Counted from the first letter of the stretch, positions 47,801 to 60,961 are shown. The stretch is 64,000 nt of DNA from Primulina eburnea (GCF_022965805.1 NC_133108.1:42354051-42418050), one strand, 5' to 3'. Notes: generated by a model not told the origin, from the sequence alone. Numbers and translations: made by a program.

Positions 47801-49028
47801 TATTGAACCTCCTATACATTACAAGACAAAATACGGACCATAAGGCACAACAACTAAAGTTTTAGAAAGGGATGTAAGTCAAGGGTGAACTACCAGGGTG
47901 AGTAGAGACAATCAACTATTTGTTCAAAAATATTTTTAGTTTCATGTATAATTTACAAGAATCAATTTCTGTATGCAGTCGTGGAATAGTTTTTCAAGTA
48001 AATTTGTAGTGTGGTATTTTATTATTTTCCTTTCAATTTTTGTCTCTTCTTCCTAACAATAAGAACCCGGGTTAGTATAAAGGCAGGGGCCCAGCGAATG
48101 GCCTTCAACTCAAAATATCACCATTCTCCCAATCGAATTGATCTAAAAATTGTTTACTATATGACTCTAAATAGAAAGTCCCAGCAAGAATAATGGGGAA
48201 GAATACACTCACAGATACTGGAGATGATTCAAGGAACCCACACACTCAGGAATATGACCAGAAAACTTATTACTAGAAAGATCCAATGTTTGAAGACTGG
48301 AAAGATGGCCCAATTCTTCTGGAATATGCCCAGAAATATTGTTATTTTGCAACAGTCTGCAGATAGAAATATAAAAATTTCAGAATCAAGTCACTCTAAG
48401 AACTACCACATGTGAAAAGTTTCAACAATTTGCTTACACTTGTTTGAGGTTTGTGAGATTTGCTATCTTCCCTGACAAAGAACCTGATAAACCTTGGCTA
48501 GGAGCTCCGCTGTACAAAATTCATTATCAATTCTAGGCAAGAAGACAGTTTCAGGCAAATGTTTCTTTTTGCCTCACACAGTAGTGAATTCAATTCAAAA
48601 CATACACACACACACACACACATAAATACAAATACATATATGCAACTCAATCAAAAATATTTAGAAAGCGAAAATCAAGAATACTCACAAAGCAGTGACA
48701 AGATTATCAGAATTACAAGTGATCATAGACCAGCTACAAGGGTCAACAGAATCCTCATCCCAGTTGCTCAGAACTCCATGAGGATCATCCAAACTTTCCC
48801 TTATACCAATCAATGCTTCAACTGAAACCCAGAAAACAATATCCAAAAGAATCGATTTCAACAAGCTGAAAAAGGATTTTTTACATTTGAAGATTCCCTT
48901 CATATCATTGCCGTATTGGAGTCTACATACATACCTTCAGGATTCCGAGCTTGAAATGAAAGTGCGGTAATGAAGAAATACGCAAGAAAAAAGAGAGAAA
49001 CGAGACATTTGCTGGTAACATGAGACAT
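44886..49028 (-). CDS. NIK/CIK-type LRR receptor kinase broken by two 1-nt insertions
   Basis: Eleven minus-strand exons: 49028-48935, 48821-48689, 48509-48438, 48356-48213, 47811-47740, 47593-47534, 47407-47307, 47211-47077, 46992-46647, 45813-45433 and 45260-44886. Without two extra bases they encode 636 residues, the normal length for LRR-RLK subfamily II. Order: signal peptide, LRRNT with DPCSW, five LRRs on 72-nt or 144-nt exons, a membrane helix ([18 protein letters not shown]), a kinase domain with [18 protein letters not shown] and DFG, and the family C-terminus AMELSGPR-like (CMELSGPR). The juxtamembrane [13 protein letters not shown] and kinase resemble At2g23950/At4g30520 (CIK2/CIK3, SARK), recalled from memory. 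Such proteins are co-receptors at the plasma membrane. As written, one exon has an early TAA at 46915-46913 and another a TAG in the catalytic HRD loop at 45712-45710. All splice sites are intact, so assembly error and young pseudogene are both possible. Confidence 0.9.
45712..45712 (-). other. 1-nt insertion in catalytic HRD loop of the receptor kinase
   Basis: The minus strand reads ATC CAC TAG GGA CGT TAA where IIHRDVKAAN is expected. Dropping one T at 45712 restores CAC AGG GAC GTT AAG. The exon is 381 nt, where the phases require 380. Confidence 0.87.
46915..46915 (-). other. 1-nt insertion in kinase N-lobe exon of the receptor kinase
   Basis: The minus strand reads GCT ACT GAC TAA TTA CAG where family members have ATDNYSS. 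Dropping one T at 46915 restores GAC AAT TAC AGT. The exon is 346 nt, where the flanking splice phases require 345. Confidence 0.85.
48601..48622. repeat. (CA)n microsatellite in a receptor-kinase intron
   Basis: About 11 CA units between the second and third exons of the LRR kinase. Confidence 0.9.
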
Positions 49029-50618
49029 GATGTCAAGAAACCATGAAGCAAGAAACAGCACAGAGAGCTGAGAAAAATTTTCACTTGACAAAAAAAACCA
49101 TTTATTTACTATGTTAGAACACTACTAGCTAATCACTTATGTTTCTTTATATCTTTCCTTTTTCTCTCTCACTGTCACCAATAAAACTTTATTCAAAGCA
49201 ACCATCTTTTACTGTATTGAACCCCTTCTTTTTCGAGTATTTTTAGACACTCTTTTTAATCTTTTGAATGCGGGGGAAAATACAAGCGATGAGATAAAAG
49301 TTTATTCTCTCACACACTGTGTGTGTTGGTGCGTTGTGTGGCGATTCTGTACTGCTAAGGGTCCCTGCAGGTGTGTCTGGTGCATCACTGCTTTGTTTCT
49401 CCTTTTTCTTCGCCGATTTGCTAAGCTTATTGCTGGACTTGGTACTTTGGCTTATTGGACTTTGGCTTATTAGGTTTTTCCATTATCAATTAAAATTGGA
49501 TATCTCATGGGTTTTTTAAGTGGGCGATAAATGTGGAATGAAAGATGTCTCACATATCTGAGCATGAGTGAGAGAGTTTGTATTGAGTTTCGTTTCCTGA
49601 AGGTTTAAGAATAATTGGTCAAAAGACTATTTTGCGTGCCTACACAAGTACAAATCAATTGCTCGATTTGCATTGGGAAGTGCTCGACTTGTGTACAAAT
49701 GCAACTTGAGTGTGCCGAATGTGGGACCGATCAAAAAAAAATTGTCCACCAATATTCGCCGGTCTTTTGTTATTTTCCTGAATTTTATTTTAGAAAATTT
49801 CTCCATATATTTCTGAATGTGACTTTTCATCTGCTGACTGTTGGTGTTCATATGACTTATTGTTGGTGCTCTAGTTGAGCAACCTTTGCCTGGTTTATGA
49901 CTGTCTATATGAAACCTAAGTGTTTATGTATAAAGACAGTCCCGAGTCCTTCAATCAGATCTCACACTCACATATTACTTTCAACTCTCTTCTTCTCACT
50001 GCCACCTGTTGTCCTGCAACTCTGCTCGACTTGTGATAAAGTTCAGGTATTTCTTCAGTTCGTCGACATATTTCCTTCGTGCTAGATTATTGTTGGTTGT
50101 CCCGTTATATCCTGGGAAAAAATCATCTAACTTGGTCCTTGAAACACATATCGGATGAGACGAATCTGTTTTAAGGATATTGTACTTCATACATGTATCG
50201 GTTTGCTTTACTGTTTCAGTTTCACCTACTATATTTTCTCACGACATTGTTCATTAGTTTCTGTTCGGCTTTTTATATACAACACTTTATTTTTCTTTCG
50301 AGATTGCATAACACTTATTTCGTTGTATTTTCAAATGTTTATCCCGTACAAAAAAAATAAAGTAACTAGATCCATATTTTTTTTGAAATAAAAGAATGAG
50401 ATACTCAGAATCTTTTTAACTTTTAATTTTCAACTAATGAATAAGTGTGCTTCAAGATTTTAAACAACGAATACTTGGGATGAACAAATATTTGTGAGTA
50501 CGGAAGATTGCCAAAGACTGGAAGGATGAAGTAGAACAAGTTAAAGTAATAATGAGAGGGAAGAAGCTCAGAATTTGAGAGTGCCTGTATATCTCACGGC
50601 TATTTTGTTTATAACTCT

Positions 50619-50694
50619 GGTCAAACTTTTTTTTAAAAAATAATCTCCAGTAGTATATTTGTTCACTAGTTATTTTTTTAAAAAAAGTTTGACC
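50619..50694. repeat. Inverted repeat able to form a hairpin
   Basis: The arms GGTCAAACTTTTTTTTAAAA and its inverse ending AAAAAGTTTGACC enclose about 26 bp. Flanking words (GTTTATAACTCTGG, and GACAGATGAAGTA near 50830) recall a decayed Stowaway-type MITE. Confidence 0.6.
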
Positions 50695-51288
50695 AAGTCT
50701 ATTTTCACGTCAAAAATAGCAATTATTTTAGAATGCAAATTTTAATTTTTTAAAAAAAATTAAAAAATTTGTTTGTATAATTTGCTTTGTCAACATTCTT
50801 ATTATATGAACAAAAATGGATTATATAGCAGAGACAGATGAAGTATTTTTTTAATAATATGTGGGATCTTTTTAAAATGTTGGTTTTGAAATATAACATG
50901 TTAAATTATAATATAAATTAATTTTTAAGTACTATTGTGATTGATTTTTTTTCCTAAGCTAGTACAAGTGGATTAACATCTGATCAGTCGCACATCTGGT
51001 CTGCCCTTTTTTTTCTTTAATTTCTTTATTTTTTAAACATGGTATGTCCTCTAGTTCTCTATGCATTTTAATTTTGTTTTGTTTAGAAATAAAACAAATT
51101 TTTATTTTACTAACTCAACTGATTAATTATTTACTAGTTTTTGTACGATTTAAAATTTAATTTTTAACAATTAAGCATAATTAAAATATATTTATAAAAT
51201 AAACTATCTCAATCATTTGTTTCTACTCATAAAAAAAAAACCAACATGGATAACTGAATAAAAGATTTTTTTAATTCAAAAATATCTA

Positions 51289-51325
<37 letters not shown>
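51289..51325. repeat. Compound (TA)n(CA)n microsatellite
   Basis: About 12 TA units followed by six CA units. Confidence 0.9.
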
Positions 51326-51411
51326 TTAAATAAACAATATATGAAGATATTATTTTACAAGTAAATCTAAAAAAGTATCTTCGAAACCCTCTCTATTTAG
51401 AAACCTCATCG

Positions 51412-51449
<38 letters not shown>
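51412..51449. repeat. (ATA)n trinucleotide microsatellite
   Basis: About 12 near-perfect ATA/ATT-type units. Confidence 0.92.
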
Positions 51450-52369
51450 TCAATTCATTGCTTGTTGTAGCCAAAACATCAGAGAATAATAGGCATTACA
51501 AGAAAAGTGAACAGATGCATTTGTGGTTTTGGGATTTGATGTGAGAAACGGGACTCTGTTCTCTTAGGCATCAGTCTGTTTCTTTTTGTTCCTCTTGCTG
51601 CTCTATCTAAAGATTAGACTACACAATGCCATGGCTCCATTTTTTTACATCTCCTCTATTATTACCTCCAATTTTATTTTCTTTTTTCTTTTAAAAAAGA
51701 AAACAATATATAAAACGTGCAAATTTGATCCGTGAAACAGTCTCTCAGATTTTTTTTCCATGATTGAAAAGAATTATTCTAAATAACTCTCGAAAGATGG
51801 GTTTATATGCATGTTTGTAAATTTTTTAAAATACATCAATTGATTAACATGTAATCTTATTTTTAAATTGATAATATAAATGTAAAAATAATATTATTTA
51901 TTATTGTGTGAATATAATTTTGTATAAAAATATCATAGCTTACATATTAATTAAAAATACGAAAATGAATTTAAAAAAACAATGTTGTTACGAAAATATT
52001 CAATTATTAAGAATTAAACAACATTTTTTTGATCATCTTTTATTATTATTGAATATTACATTAATTTGTATAAATCATAAATTAAAAATCACAAAATCAA
52101 TTCTATAATTCAAAATTTCCTCGTGTTATTAAAATAAAAAATTATTAAATGAACAATCAGCCAAAAAATGAAAAATTTGAAAAAGAAAGATGAAAATATA
52201 TATAGAGATACACTTCGAAAATTTGAGAGAGTAATATAAATAGATGAGAGGAGAGAAGATATGAAGATATGTGATGTGAAGCGACAGAGAGAGAGTTAGA
52301 AGTTTTAAAAATCCATTCAAATCTTTGGTGTGAACCAAATACAATTTTTTACAATTTGTAGTTGTACCT

Positions 52370-52640
52370 TAGGCTTTAATGTTTGTATGTCAATGAATTC
52401 CATGGAGTTATTAAAAGTCCATGGAAAATTTGAATACCTGTAGACTTTTATAGAGTTTATAAAAGTCAATGTTGACTATCACTTGACTTTTTAAAACTCC
52501 ATAAAAGTCTATTTTGAATACCACAAGACTTCTATAGAGTATGCAAAAGTCTTGATTGAATACCTCTAGATTTTAAAAATCTACAAAAGTCATTAAAAGT
52601 CAATAAATTTCCCACGTTGAATACACCCCCTTAATAAAAA
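52370..52640. repeat. AAAAGTC-rich interspersed repeat, probably a MITE remnant
   Basis: AAAAGTC or GACTTTT occurs about every 20-30 bp together with TTGAATAC, ending TTGAATACACCCCC. Such a layout is usual for decayed non-autonomous DNA transposons; clean ends were not found. Confidence 0.5.
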
Positions 52641-54648
52641 ATTATTTATAAAGTTCTTAAGTTTAATAAGATTTCTAATTTCTTTACGCACAAATTCAGT
52701 AATACCAAAATATATATGCACAGAATTATTAAATTATACACACTACAAATTTATCAGAATTATTATTAGTACCAAATAAAGCCGGGGAAAAGGATATCCA
52801 AGAAACGTTTTCCATAATTAAAAAATAAAACTTTATCTAAATACTATAATATAATTTTGAATCGAGAGAAAATGCATGATGATTTTAGATGAGTGGGCCG
52901 ATTTAGCTCTTCGGGGGGATTTGTTGATATGGAAAAAGAAAAAAAGTTACGTAACAAATTAAAATATTTTATATTATATGGTCCCTGTCAGGTGTATAAA
53001 TTATAATGTATGCTTCCAATGCGGAAAGGCAATGTTGCAAATTGCAGTATGCACCTTTTGCTTTTGCTTTATCTCACAAAATATCCTTTTACACATACAA
53101 GCAAAGTAGGTTAACTGGATTTGAACTTTGAAATCACCCACACAAATATATACGATTATATATATATAAAAATTTACTTACCAAATAATAAAATTAGGTC
53201 GATCATACCGGATATGTTCGTGTAGCATGTAATAGATCGAATATATGATATTTTTGCGGTGAATTACTCGCGTGATTAATCTGTAAGTTTTTCTAAACTT
53301 TTTTTAATAATTTGAACATTATACTATAAAGTTTGTCAAAAGAATCATGAAAAAAATAAATAATTACATGCGTTTGGCTGGGAATGCCATCTCGACTTTA
53401 AGCTTAATTGGATGGCCTTTTGTTTTGTGATGGGCACTTGCAAGAATCAATTCCCCACCCACGCATGGAATGGAAGAATCAAACGCACCCCAACAAAGAT
53501 TTCGATTTCCAATTTCCCATGCACACTTTAATTTGTTAGAGGACATGGAACTTCGTTTTAAATTATTTATATATTTTTTTAAAAAATGTCTCTTTAAGTT
53601 TTCAAATCTTTTAAATTGCTCTACAAAAGCAACTTGAGGTTGAACCTTAAAGTATTGTCCTAAAGTGGCATCCGAGGATCTTTAATCTTTATTCTTTTTC
53701 ATATATGTATAAGGTCCATAGAAAAGATCATGAATCTCACATGTAAGAATAAATGTGGATTGTTAGATATACATTAAGAAAAATACCCTGAAAATAAGTT
53801 GAACTCAACCATTTTTGAATCGATGAATTTGAAATTTTGGATTTCATAAAATCTATTTTCTCATTTTTATGACATTGATTAAAATTGAAAAACATTTTGT
53901 GCCAATTTTTTTCAATTATCTGTATAGTATTCATTAAGTTGATGAAGATGAACATTTTAAATTTAAAGTATGATATAAAACGTTATGTATCAAAATGTGA
54001 ATGTTGAGAAGAAAAAATCACATGAGAAAAAACTGAGAAAATAAAATTCCCGCAGGAAGAAAAGTAGAATATTGGACCAACGAGGAGGCTCGATTGATCA
54101 GCGGGCCAGCCCAAAAATCCTGCTTTCAAATTCGACGAATGGAAAATAATTTGAGGCAAAAAAATCATATCATAATAAAGTTTGATACTCACGTGAAATT
54201 TAGGATCCGATTCCAGCAAGTGTCACTAATCCAGATACAGGTTCCGAAATTACCCTGAGCCTGAAAACTGAGGATATATGGGGGAGCAGCTAAAGGTGCT
54301 GCTGAAAACGATATATTGAATAATCAACTGAACGCTCAAACCTGATATTCATAGGAGAATACCTGAGCCCGTAATGGGCCTGTCTTCCATTTGGACTTGG
54401 GATGGGCCACGGGCTCCTGGGCCGGATCTTGATGGGTTCATCCCTGGGTATCAAAGTTAAAAGAGATTTATTCCTTAATTGGCCATTGCTAGAACAATTG
54501 ACAAATGTTATCTTACAATGAAATATTCATGATTTTATTCAACTTGTATCTACAAACAATGAACGTTAAAGAACAGAAATGGAATTTGTTTCCATGTCAA
54601 CAAATGAAAAGAAAGCAATGAAATCAATTAAAGATCGATCAGAGTTAA

Positions 54649-56043
54649 TTAGAGGATCAAATCTTCGGCATTGAGAATCGAGTCAAAATGAACCATAGGC
54701 TGCATGAACGAGTTGAGATCCTCAAAGACGTCGTCTCCGTCGTACGAACAGAAGTCGTTGGATTCGAAGCAAGTTTTTATGTCATCTGGAATGCAGCTTT
54801 GTGGTGGATATTCAAACTGATCCTGTGGTGTGGAAGAGTACTCAGCAGTCAAGGTCATTTCCATCATTTCCTTGAACTTTGAAGATTGTAGCAAAAGGCC
54901 TAATGCTGATGTGGTGTTCGCGGGTCGTGGCTGGGATGTGGCAGCATCAAAAACGTCGTCGGAGGGTTGTTGTAAGGGTGGGAGGGTGGTGGTGGCTACC
55001 ACCATGTCCAGGTCGTGGTTGTCACATGGAACCATGTTTGGTTCCATATTATCGTGAAGCGTATTGTCGATGTTGTTGGGTCTTAACCATTTGATGTAGC
55101 GACTTAGATCGAAGTTCGTGACAGCGTTGAGTCCACGATATTCGATAGCTGCCATGTCATATGCAACGGCAGCTTCTTCTTGTGTAGCTGCAAGATTTTT
55201 TAATGATCATATCATATAAATAGTTTAGCGGAAAATTAAAAATATGAAAATTGTGCTAAGATTGAAAATTGGACCTAACTCAATCCCAAAAGCTAACTCA
55301 AGGAGGAGGATTCTCAAAGCCCATATATACAACTCCAAGGTTATTTATCCAACCGATGGGGGACAATTAACAAATTGACATATGGTTCGAGTTTATAGCG
55401 CATAAAATATAATACAAGTTTGCATAATTCAAGATTTACCATAAGTTCCGAGATAAAGATATTTATTGCCAAAAACTCTTCCAATTCTGGCTTCCCATCT
55501 TCCATTGTGGTGATGTCTGCAAGAAGAATATTGCCACAAAAATGAAAATAAAAATATATCATGAACTATTAATATTCTTGACATACATGCCCGAATTGAT
55601 ATTAAAATATTGAGAATACCAGTAAAATTAATATGTAATAATTATTTTAATTTAATTTAACCTCTCAATATTGTCTCATATCTCGGCATAATAAATGGAT
55701 TTTATCCTTAGTTGTAAGATAATGAAATATTATAATTTTATATTTTCTGTACCTTGCAACTCCTCTATACTTGGATACTCCCCTTGAGAAACCACTGCTT
55801 TTCCTGTAATTTGTCAATAAATAAAAACTTAAAATTACAAATGTAAATTTTATAAATATTAAACATAAGGTTGAATTATTTTTCATTAAAATACTTGCCT
55901 CCTTAATGATCCAATATATTCTTCCCTGGACTGTACCTCCATCTCTGTCAGCTCTTTCTCATATGTGGACAACTATAATTCAAAATCATCCCATTATATA
56001 TAATTACAATTCTTAATTCAAATCTAATCATAAAATACAAGTT

Positions 56044-56100
<57 letters not shown>

Positions 56101-57021
56101 CAATTACCGGAAAATTGAGAATAGTGTCTTGGCCCCAATACTTAAGTGCAGCCAAGTCATAAGCATGCGCTGCTGCGTCTTCATCATCATAGGCACCTTC
56201 ACACATTCAAAAGATGCAACCAAATCGATCATTTACGATCTCGTAAATCACGAAAGAACGAAGAATACTGTCCTTACTACAATGCGTAATTTTAATCATC
56301 GTGTCGAATTTTACAAGATATATTTAATGGATGTAAATTATGTGATTCCATCGTTAATTCGTTGAACACGTTTTAATTTGTGGGACGACGGCTAAGTGTG
56401 ATCGAGACTCACCAAGATAGACTGCATTTTCGGTCAAATTCCGACCAAAGTACCCACCACCATGCATAGAGAACAAGAAGACATGATCAGTACTAAAAAA
56501 ATGAACCAAAAATTTAAATAAAGAATCCAAAATTAAATAATAAATTAATGTTGCATTTCATGTATTTTTCTTCAAGGAAAAAAAAAACTAACCTTGTCTG
56601 CCTTTCTTGTTTTGTGCCTCGTTCCAGCAATTCTTATCCCACAAATGTGCTTCGTATCTCCCCGTCCATCGGTGCCTACGACATACGTAAAACCGAAACA
56701 TATTCTCAAGTTAGTCGAGGCCCTAAATATTTTACATAAACCGAAAATTTGTAGTAATGTATATACTTTCAAATTTTGATGACTAGTTATTCGTCACATT
56801 TATGCACTGGCCATCGAAATATTGATTTTCGACTAAAAATAAACGATCAAATCTTAAAACCTCGTCACCCCGCGATAAACGGAGCTTCGTTGAGGAGGTG
56901 AGTCTCTAGGGATCGTTTTCCGAGTCCGTTTAGCCTTCATCCCGGGATTCGTAGCGTGGTTAGCATTAGTGTTCTTCGAAGAAGGGTTATCAAGAATGTT
57001 CTTCTGTGGTAGCTTGCCCAT
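54649..57021 (-). CDS. Double-AP2 transcription factor, ADAP/WRI3-WRI4 type
   Basis: Eight minus-strand exons: 57021-56861, 56675-56593, 56421-56413 (9 nt), 56196-56108, 55972-55899, 55803-55753, 55516-55440 and 55187-54649. Phases close exactly to give 360 residues. The first AP2 domain spans about 49-114 ([19 protein letters not shown] ... LAALKYWG), and a linker ending [21 protein letters not shown] leads to the second, about 151-213 ([16 protein letters not shown] ... AAIEYRG). The microexon codes VYL, as in Arabidopsis WRI1. The C-terminal part holds [16 protein letters not shown] and an acidic PDDI region, which I recall from the At1g16060/At2g41710 group rather than WRI1 itself. These nuclear factors bind AW-box-type DNA and act in fatty acid, cutin or wax supply and ABA responses. 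Intron 5 uses a GC donor. Exon 1 has a basic, probably nuclear-import stretch (KAKRTRK). Confidence 0.94.
56045..56099. repeat. Compound (TA)n(TG)n microsatellite in an AP2-gene intron
   Basis: About 8 TA units and 20 TG units, lying directly beside the splice donor (56107) of the fourth AP2 exon. Length changes here are intronic. Confidence 0.95.
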
Positions 57022-58515
57022 AGGTTTTATGTATGTAATGGTTAATTAGGAGAATGGTTGAAGGATTGATATGCCTATATGTCTTCGAATGTTAGGGTTT
57101 TTAAAGGGAAAAAAATGAGGTGAAATAATGTGGGCTGGCAAATGGCTAACTGCCGGCATGAATGATTTGGCCGTCTCAGCCGCATCTTTCCACATTGTCG
57201 TAACTTTATTTTGGGCTATTTGTTGTTTTTGTTGGTGAATTTATTTCTACATAAAGTGCGATTAATTTGTTAATAATATCCTTTTGGATTTTTTTTATAT
57301 ATTTTGCATGTGGGATATTCGAATTTGTGAATCTAAAAATCATGAATAAAAAAGGAAAATATTGGTAATGCTAAAGTTGTCTTTTAAACTATGTAGCGTT
57401 ATGTATCGATGGCTCCTACAACAGTAACAATTGCTACTCCACTACTACATTATTACTTTCCTAATAATTATATAAAACTATAACTAATGGGATTAAAAAA
57501 TAAAACTTTGATTATAACACCAACGGTAACGTTATGATACTAAAAACGTAACTAAATTAGTGACACTATCAATATTCTTCAAGAACTGTGACATTTTTTG
57601 ACCATCTTGAGTTCACTTATATTATGATCTCGTTTTCGGTACCGAGTATTACGACGACCATGATGCAAACGACTCTCCCTGATCTAATTGGGATGAATTG
57701 GTGACCTCGGCTTGATCGATTAAGGGTGTTTCTCAAATGTTATCATATTATATCCTCCATTCAGGCTTCTCATTCGGTTCCCGATTTGTCAGGTATACTA
57801 CGAAGAATGAGATGGATCGGTAGGAAATACCATTCCGGCACAATATGAGGCGGCCTGGACATCAGATTTGCAGGAATAAATTAGGCACTGAACTTAGGTT
57901 TCGCAGTGCTTATGGGCGTAGTCAAACTTAAGAGAGTGTATTACATATCTCTTAATTTGCATGAAAATCATCTATATTATTCCTTATTAGCATACCCTAA
58001 TTTTAGGGTTGGGTTCAGCACATGTCAAGCTTTTCATTAAGAACATCTTCCCTTAGATGCGGAAACCATCGACATGCACTTTTACCCATGGATTGTGGGG
58101 GAAAAAGTGATAATTAATTTGTTGTGCTTCTGACAACATTAGATATTCTGCTTGATTTGTGCGAGAAGATAATAAAATGATGTATTATTCAAAGATAATA
58201 AATTGAAAGATATAAAAAATAATGAGATGTACAACCCAAGTTGTAGAATTGAGTCAAACATTGAATTAATATGTATAATGAAATAATTAATATGATATAT
58301 CTTTTACATTAAAGTGTTTACAAGTTCAAGATGACATGCAAAAGGAACATCACACATCACCAAGGCAAGACTTCTGGTTTTTGTGATGCTCTAATTAATG
58401 AATACAAAGCTTTTTAATTATGTGCCACTGTCAACGTACGTTATTAAATACACGCATTATACTTGATATTTAATTTGTACGAAGACTTCTGTAAAAGTCG
58501 ATTGAATACATATGT
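57022..58515. other. Upstream region of the AP2 gene
   Basis: Promoter expected at 57022-57300. A patch at 57600-57950 has higher GC with several stops (GACTCTCCCTGATCTAATTG) and may be a decayed repeat. No gene. Confidence 0.55.
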
Positions 58516-58676
58516 GGCAAAAATTTGTGTGAGACGGTCTCACGGATCGTATTTGTGAGACGGATCTCTTATTTGGATCACCCATGAAAAAGTATTACTT
58601 TTTATTGTGAATATGGGTAGAGTTGACCTGTTTCATAGATTATGATCCGTAAGACGGTCTCACATGAGACTCACTC
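58516..58676 (+). mobile_element. Shortened copy of the 9-bp-TSD MITE
   Basis: Starts GGCAAAAATTTGTGTGAGAC and ends GAGACTCACTC. It lacks about 20 bp of the middle (one of the two TTACTTTTTA words). The flanks no longer match. Confidence 0.8.
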
Positions 58677-59510
58677 GTCAAGAAATAGTGAAAAATAAAT
58701 TCAAATTATTAAAGTTCATAATCGAAGCTTGCAGAACTTTTTTCAAGAACATGCAAAGGTTTAACCATATATGTTTTGATCAATTTAAGATTAATTTGAT
58801 TTCTTTGCTTCATCTTTAAGGGAAAAAAATGTTACTGCTATCAGTAAAATTGTACAGATTATGGTCCATCTGCTAATTATTTTTATATATTATATGGGAG
58901 TTTTAAATTTTAAAATACTAAAATATATCATAGTATGTTATAAAATAATATATAATAATAATATTAGCTTATTAATGTTTATTTATTTATTCTTCTGTTT
59001 TGGATTTTCCCACATATATATAATAAGTTTTGGCATGCAGTGTTTAAGAAAAAGTTAAATCATGCAATCTGTGTATGAGTAAATAATAGGATTAATATTG
59101 TTAGTATCAACGTTTGCTGGTCTTATTAGCTGCTCTGATTCAGATTTACTAATTTAATCGAAACTTTTAGTCTTGTTCCTCCTAACTTCTTCCCGTTTTC
59201 CAGAACCATTTTTTTTACTCAAAACACGTGTGCAGAATATACGCGCAGTCTCACGTATATTTCTGTGAAACAAAACTACAATTAAAATGTTGGTGGGAAA
59301 GTGCATTTTTCATCTTATAGTAACAATAGATCAATTTGTTACAATTTATCCACCAAACTGTAAAGAAAATCAAGGGACGTGCATTCATTTTTACCAGCAG
59401 GCAGCATGCATGTAATATTTTATGCAACTACTGATGGAACTAATCAGGATTATGCTAGCGCAGTCCAAATCCAATGATGTCCGAATTGTGGGCATTACAA
59501 TGTCTAAATT

Positions 59511-59694
59511 GACAAAAACTTGTGTGAGACGATCTCACGAGTCGTATTTTATGAGACATATAGCTTATTTGGATAATCCATGAAAAAAATATTACTTTTT
59601 ATGGTAAGAGTGTTACTTTTTATGGTGAATATCGGTAGGGTTAACTTTTCTAACAGATTAAGATTCGTGAGACCGTGTCACAAGAGACCTACTC
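59511..59694 (+). mobile_element. Copy of the 9-bp-TSD MITE
   Basis: Starts GACAAAAACTTGTGTGAGAC and ends ACCTACTC. Flanks GTCTAAATT (59502-59510) and GTCTAAGTT (59695-59703) match at eight of nine bases. Confidence 0.88.
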
Positions 59695-60402
59695 GTCTAA
59701 GTTGGGGACTAATAATAAGAACCAATAGCTGCTTGTATCTAGAGATAATATTGGACAAATGAGGCACCAAAAAATGTTATGAAAGTTTTATAATGCATTA
59801 TTTCAACGAGAGAAATTCAGAACAACAGTAAATCGAGAAGATTAAAAGCATTTCAAAATATATGAATATTTATTTTTTTATTGTAAAAATAAAATTATTG
59901 TCAAATTTTATTTGGAAAAATTAAGTTTGTTATTTTATAAATTAAATCGTGTATGTATTAATGTATATCCCAAGACCTTAAGACTTAGGATTAATTTACT
60001 GTTTTGATTATGGTTCCCGTGCTCATTTTTATTTTTGGGAGTTAGGAACTAATGGTATTCTAATCCGAAACGGGGGTTCCATTTTATATATCTATGTTTC
60101 TCTACATCTGATGTGCCGTAGTGGATACACCTACTTTGTATATATACTAGCGAATGATGAATAAGTTAAAATAGTAACTATTACGTAAATGAATCATGAT
60201 TATGATTCATTAATAGATCAAGTTGATTCATAAAAATTTTAGTATAGTTTTTAATTATTATTTGAATAAATATAATGCATTTATATTAAATATGTGATTT
60301 GTAGAAATAATATGTGTATTTTTGTATTTTAAAGTAAATTATATGAAAAATATTACTTAATTAAATGAATTATTTATTTTTATAAAAAATAATTAGTTCT
60401 CA

Positions 60403-60584
60403 GACAAAAAATTGTGTGAGACGATCTCACCGATCGTATTTTGTGAGACAGATCTTTTATTTGGGTTATCCATGAGAAAGTATTACTTTTTATGCTAATA
60501 GTATTACTTTTTATTGTGAATATCGGTAGGGTTGATCCGTCTCACAGATACAGATTCGTACGACCATCTCACAAGAGACATACT
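60403..60584 (+). mobile_element. Older copy of the 9-bp-TSD MITE
   Basis: Starts GACAAAAAATTGTGTGAGAC and ends GAGACATACT. Only about six of nine flanking bases match, so it is old or has a slightly changed end. Confidence 0.78.
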
Positions 60585-60612
60585 TTTAATCTCAAGTACA
60601 CGTCAACTTGTA

Positions 60613-60821
60613 GGCAAAAACTTATGTGAGACGGTCTCACGGGTCGTATTTTGTGAGACGGATCTTTATTTGGGTCATCCATGAAAAAATATTACTTTTT
60701 ATGCTAAGAGTATAATTTTTTATTGTTAATATCGATAGAATCGACCCGTCTCACATATTAAGATTCGTGAGACGGTCTCACATATTAAGAGTCGTGAGAC
60801 GGTCTCACATGATACCCACCC
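60613..60821 (+). mobile_element. Copy of the 9-bp-TSD MITE with a duplicated terminus
   Basis: Starts GGCAAAAACTTATGTGAGAC. Near the right end a unit of about 27 bp containing GTGAGACGGTCTCACATATT is tandemly duplicated, which makes this copy about 25 bp longer than the others. Flanks CAACTTGTA and CAACTTTTA match at eight of nine bases. It ends about 140 bp before the eL21 promoter motifs. Confidence 0.85.
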
Positions 60822-60961
60822 CAACTTTTATATAATGTGTAGATATTTCTATCACCGTGTTCATCGCCATTAAAATGAGTTGTCTATTTTTTTAAAATCT
60901 GTCCATATCCGTAAATACATACGAACACACGAATTTTTTTAATCCAAAAAAAAGAGTAATC

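Larger units (their letters stand above)
49029..54648. other. Long intergenic stretch
   Basis: Leader and promoter of the LRR kinase at the left, then AT-rich DNA with two microsatellites, a hairpin and a MITE remnant. At 54050-54480 the composition is higher (GGGCCAGCCC, GGGCCTGTC) but no gene is seen. Confidence 0.6.

Noticed and set aside
49264..50391. Cluster of short plus-strand frames (60-88 residues)
   Set aside because: Cys/Phe-rich translations without domain, overlapping in several frames; look like chance.
53369..53560. GC-richer patch with CGTTTGGCTGGGAATG and AATCAAACGCACC
   Set aside because: Resembles a MITE end pair but I could not place matching ends or a target duplication.
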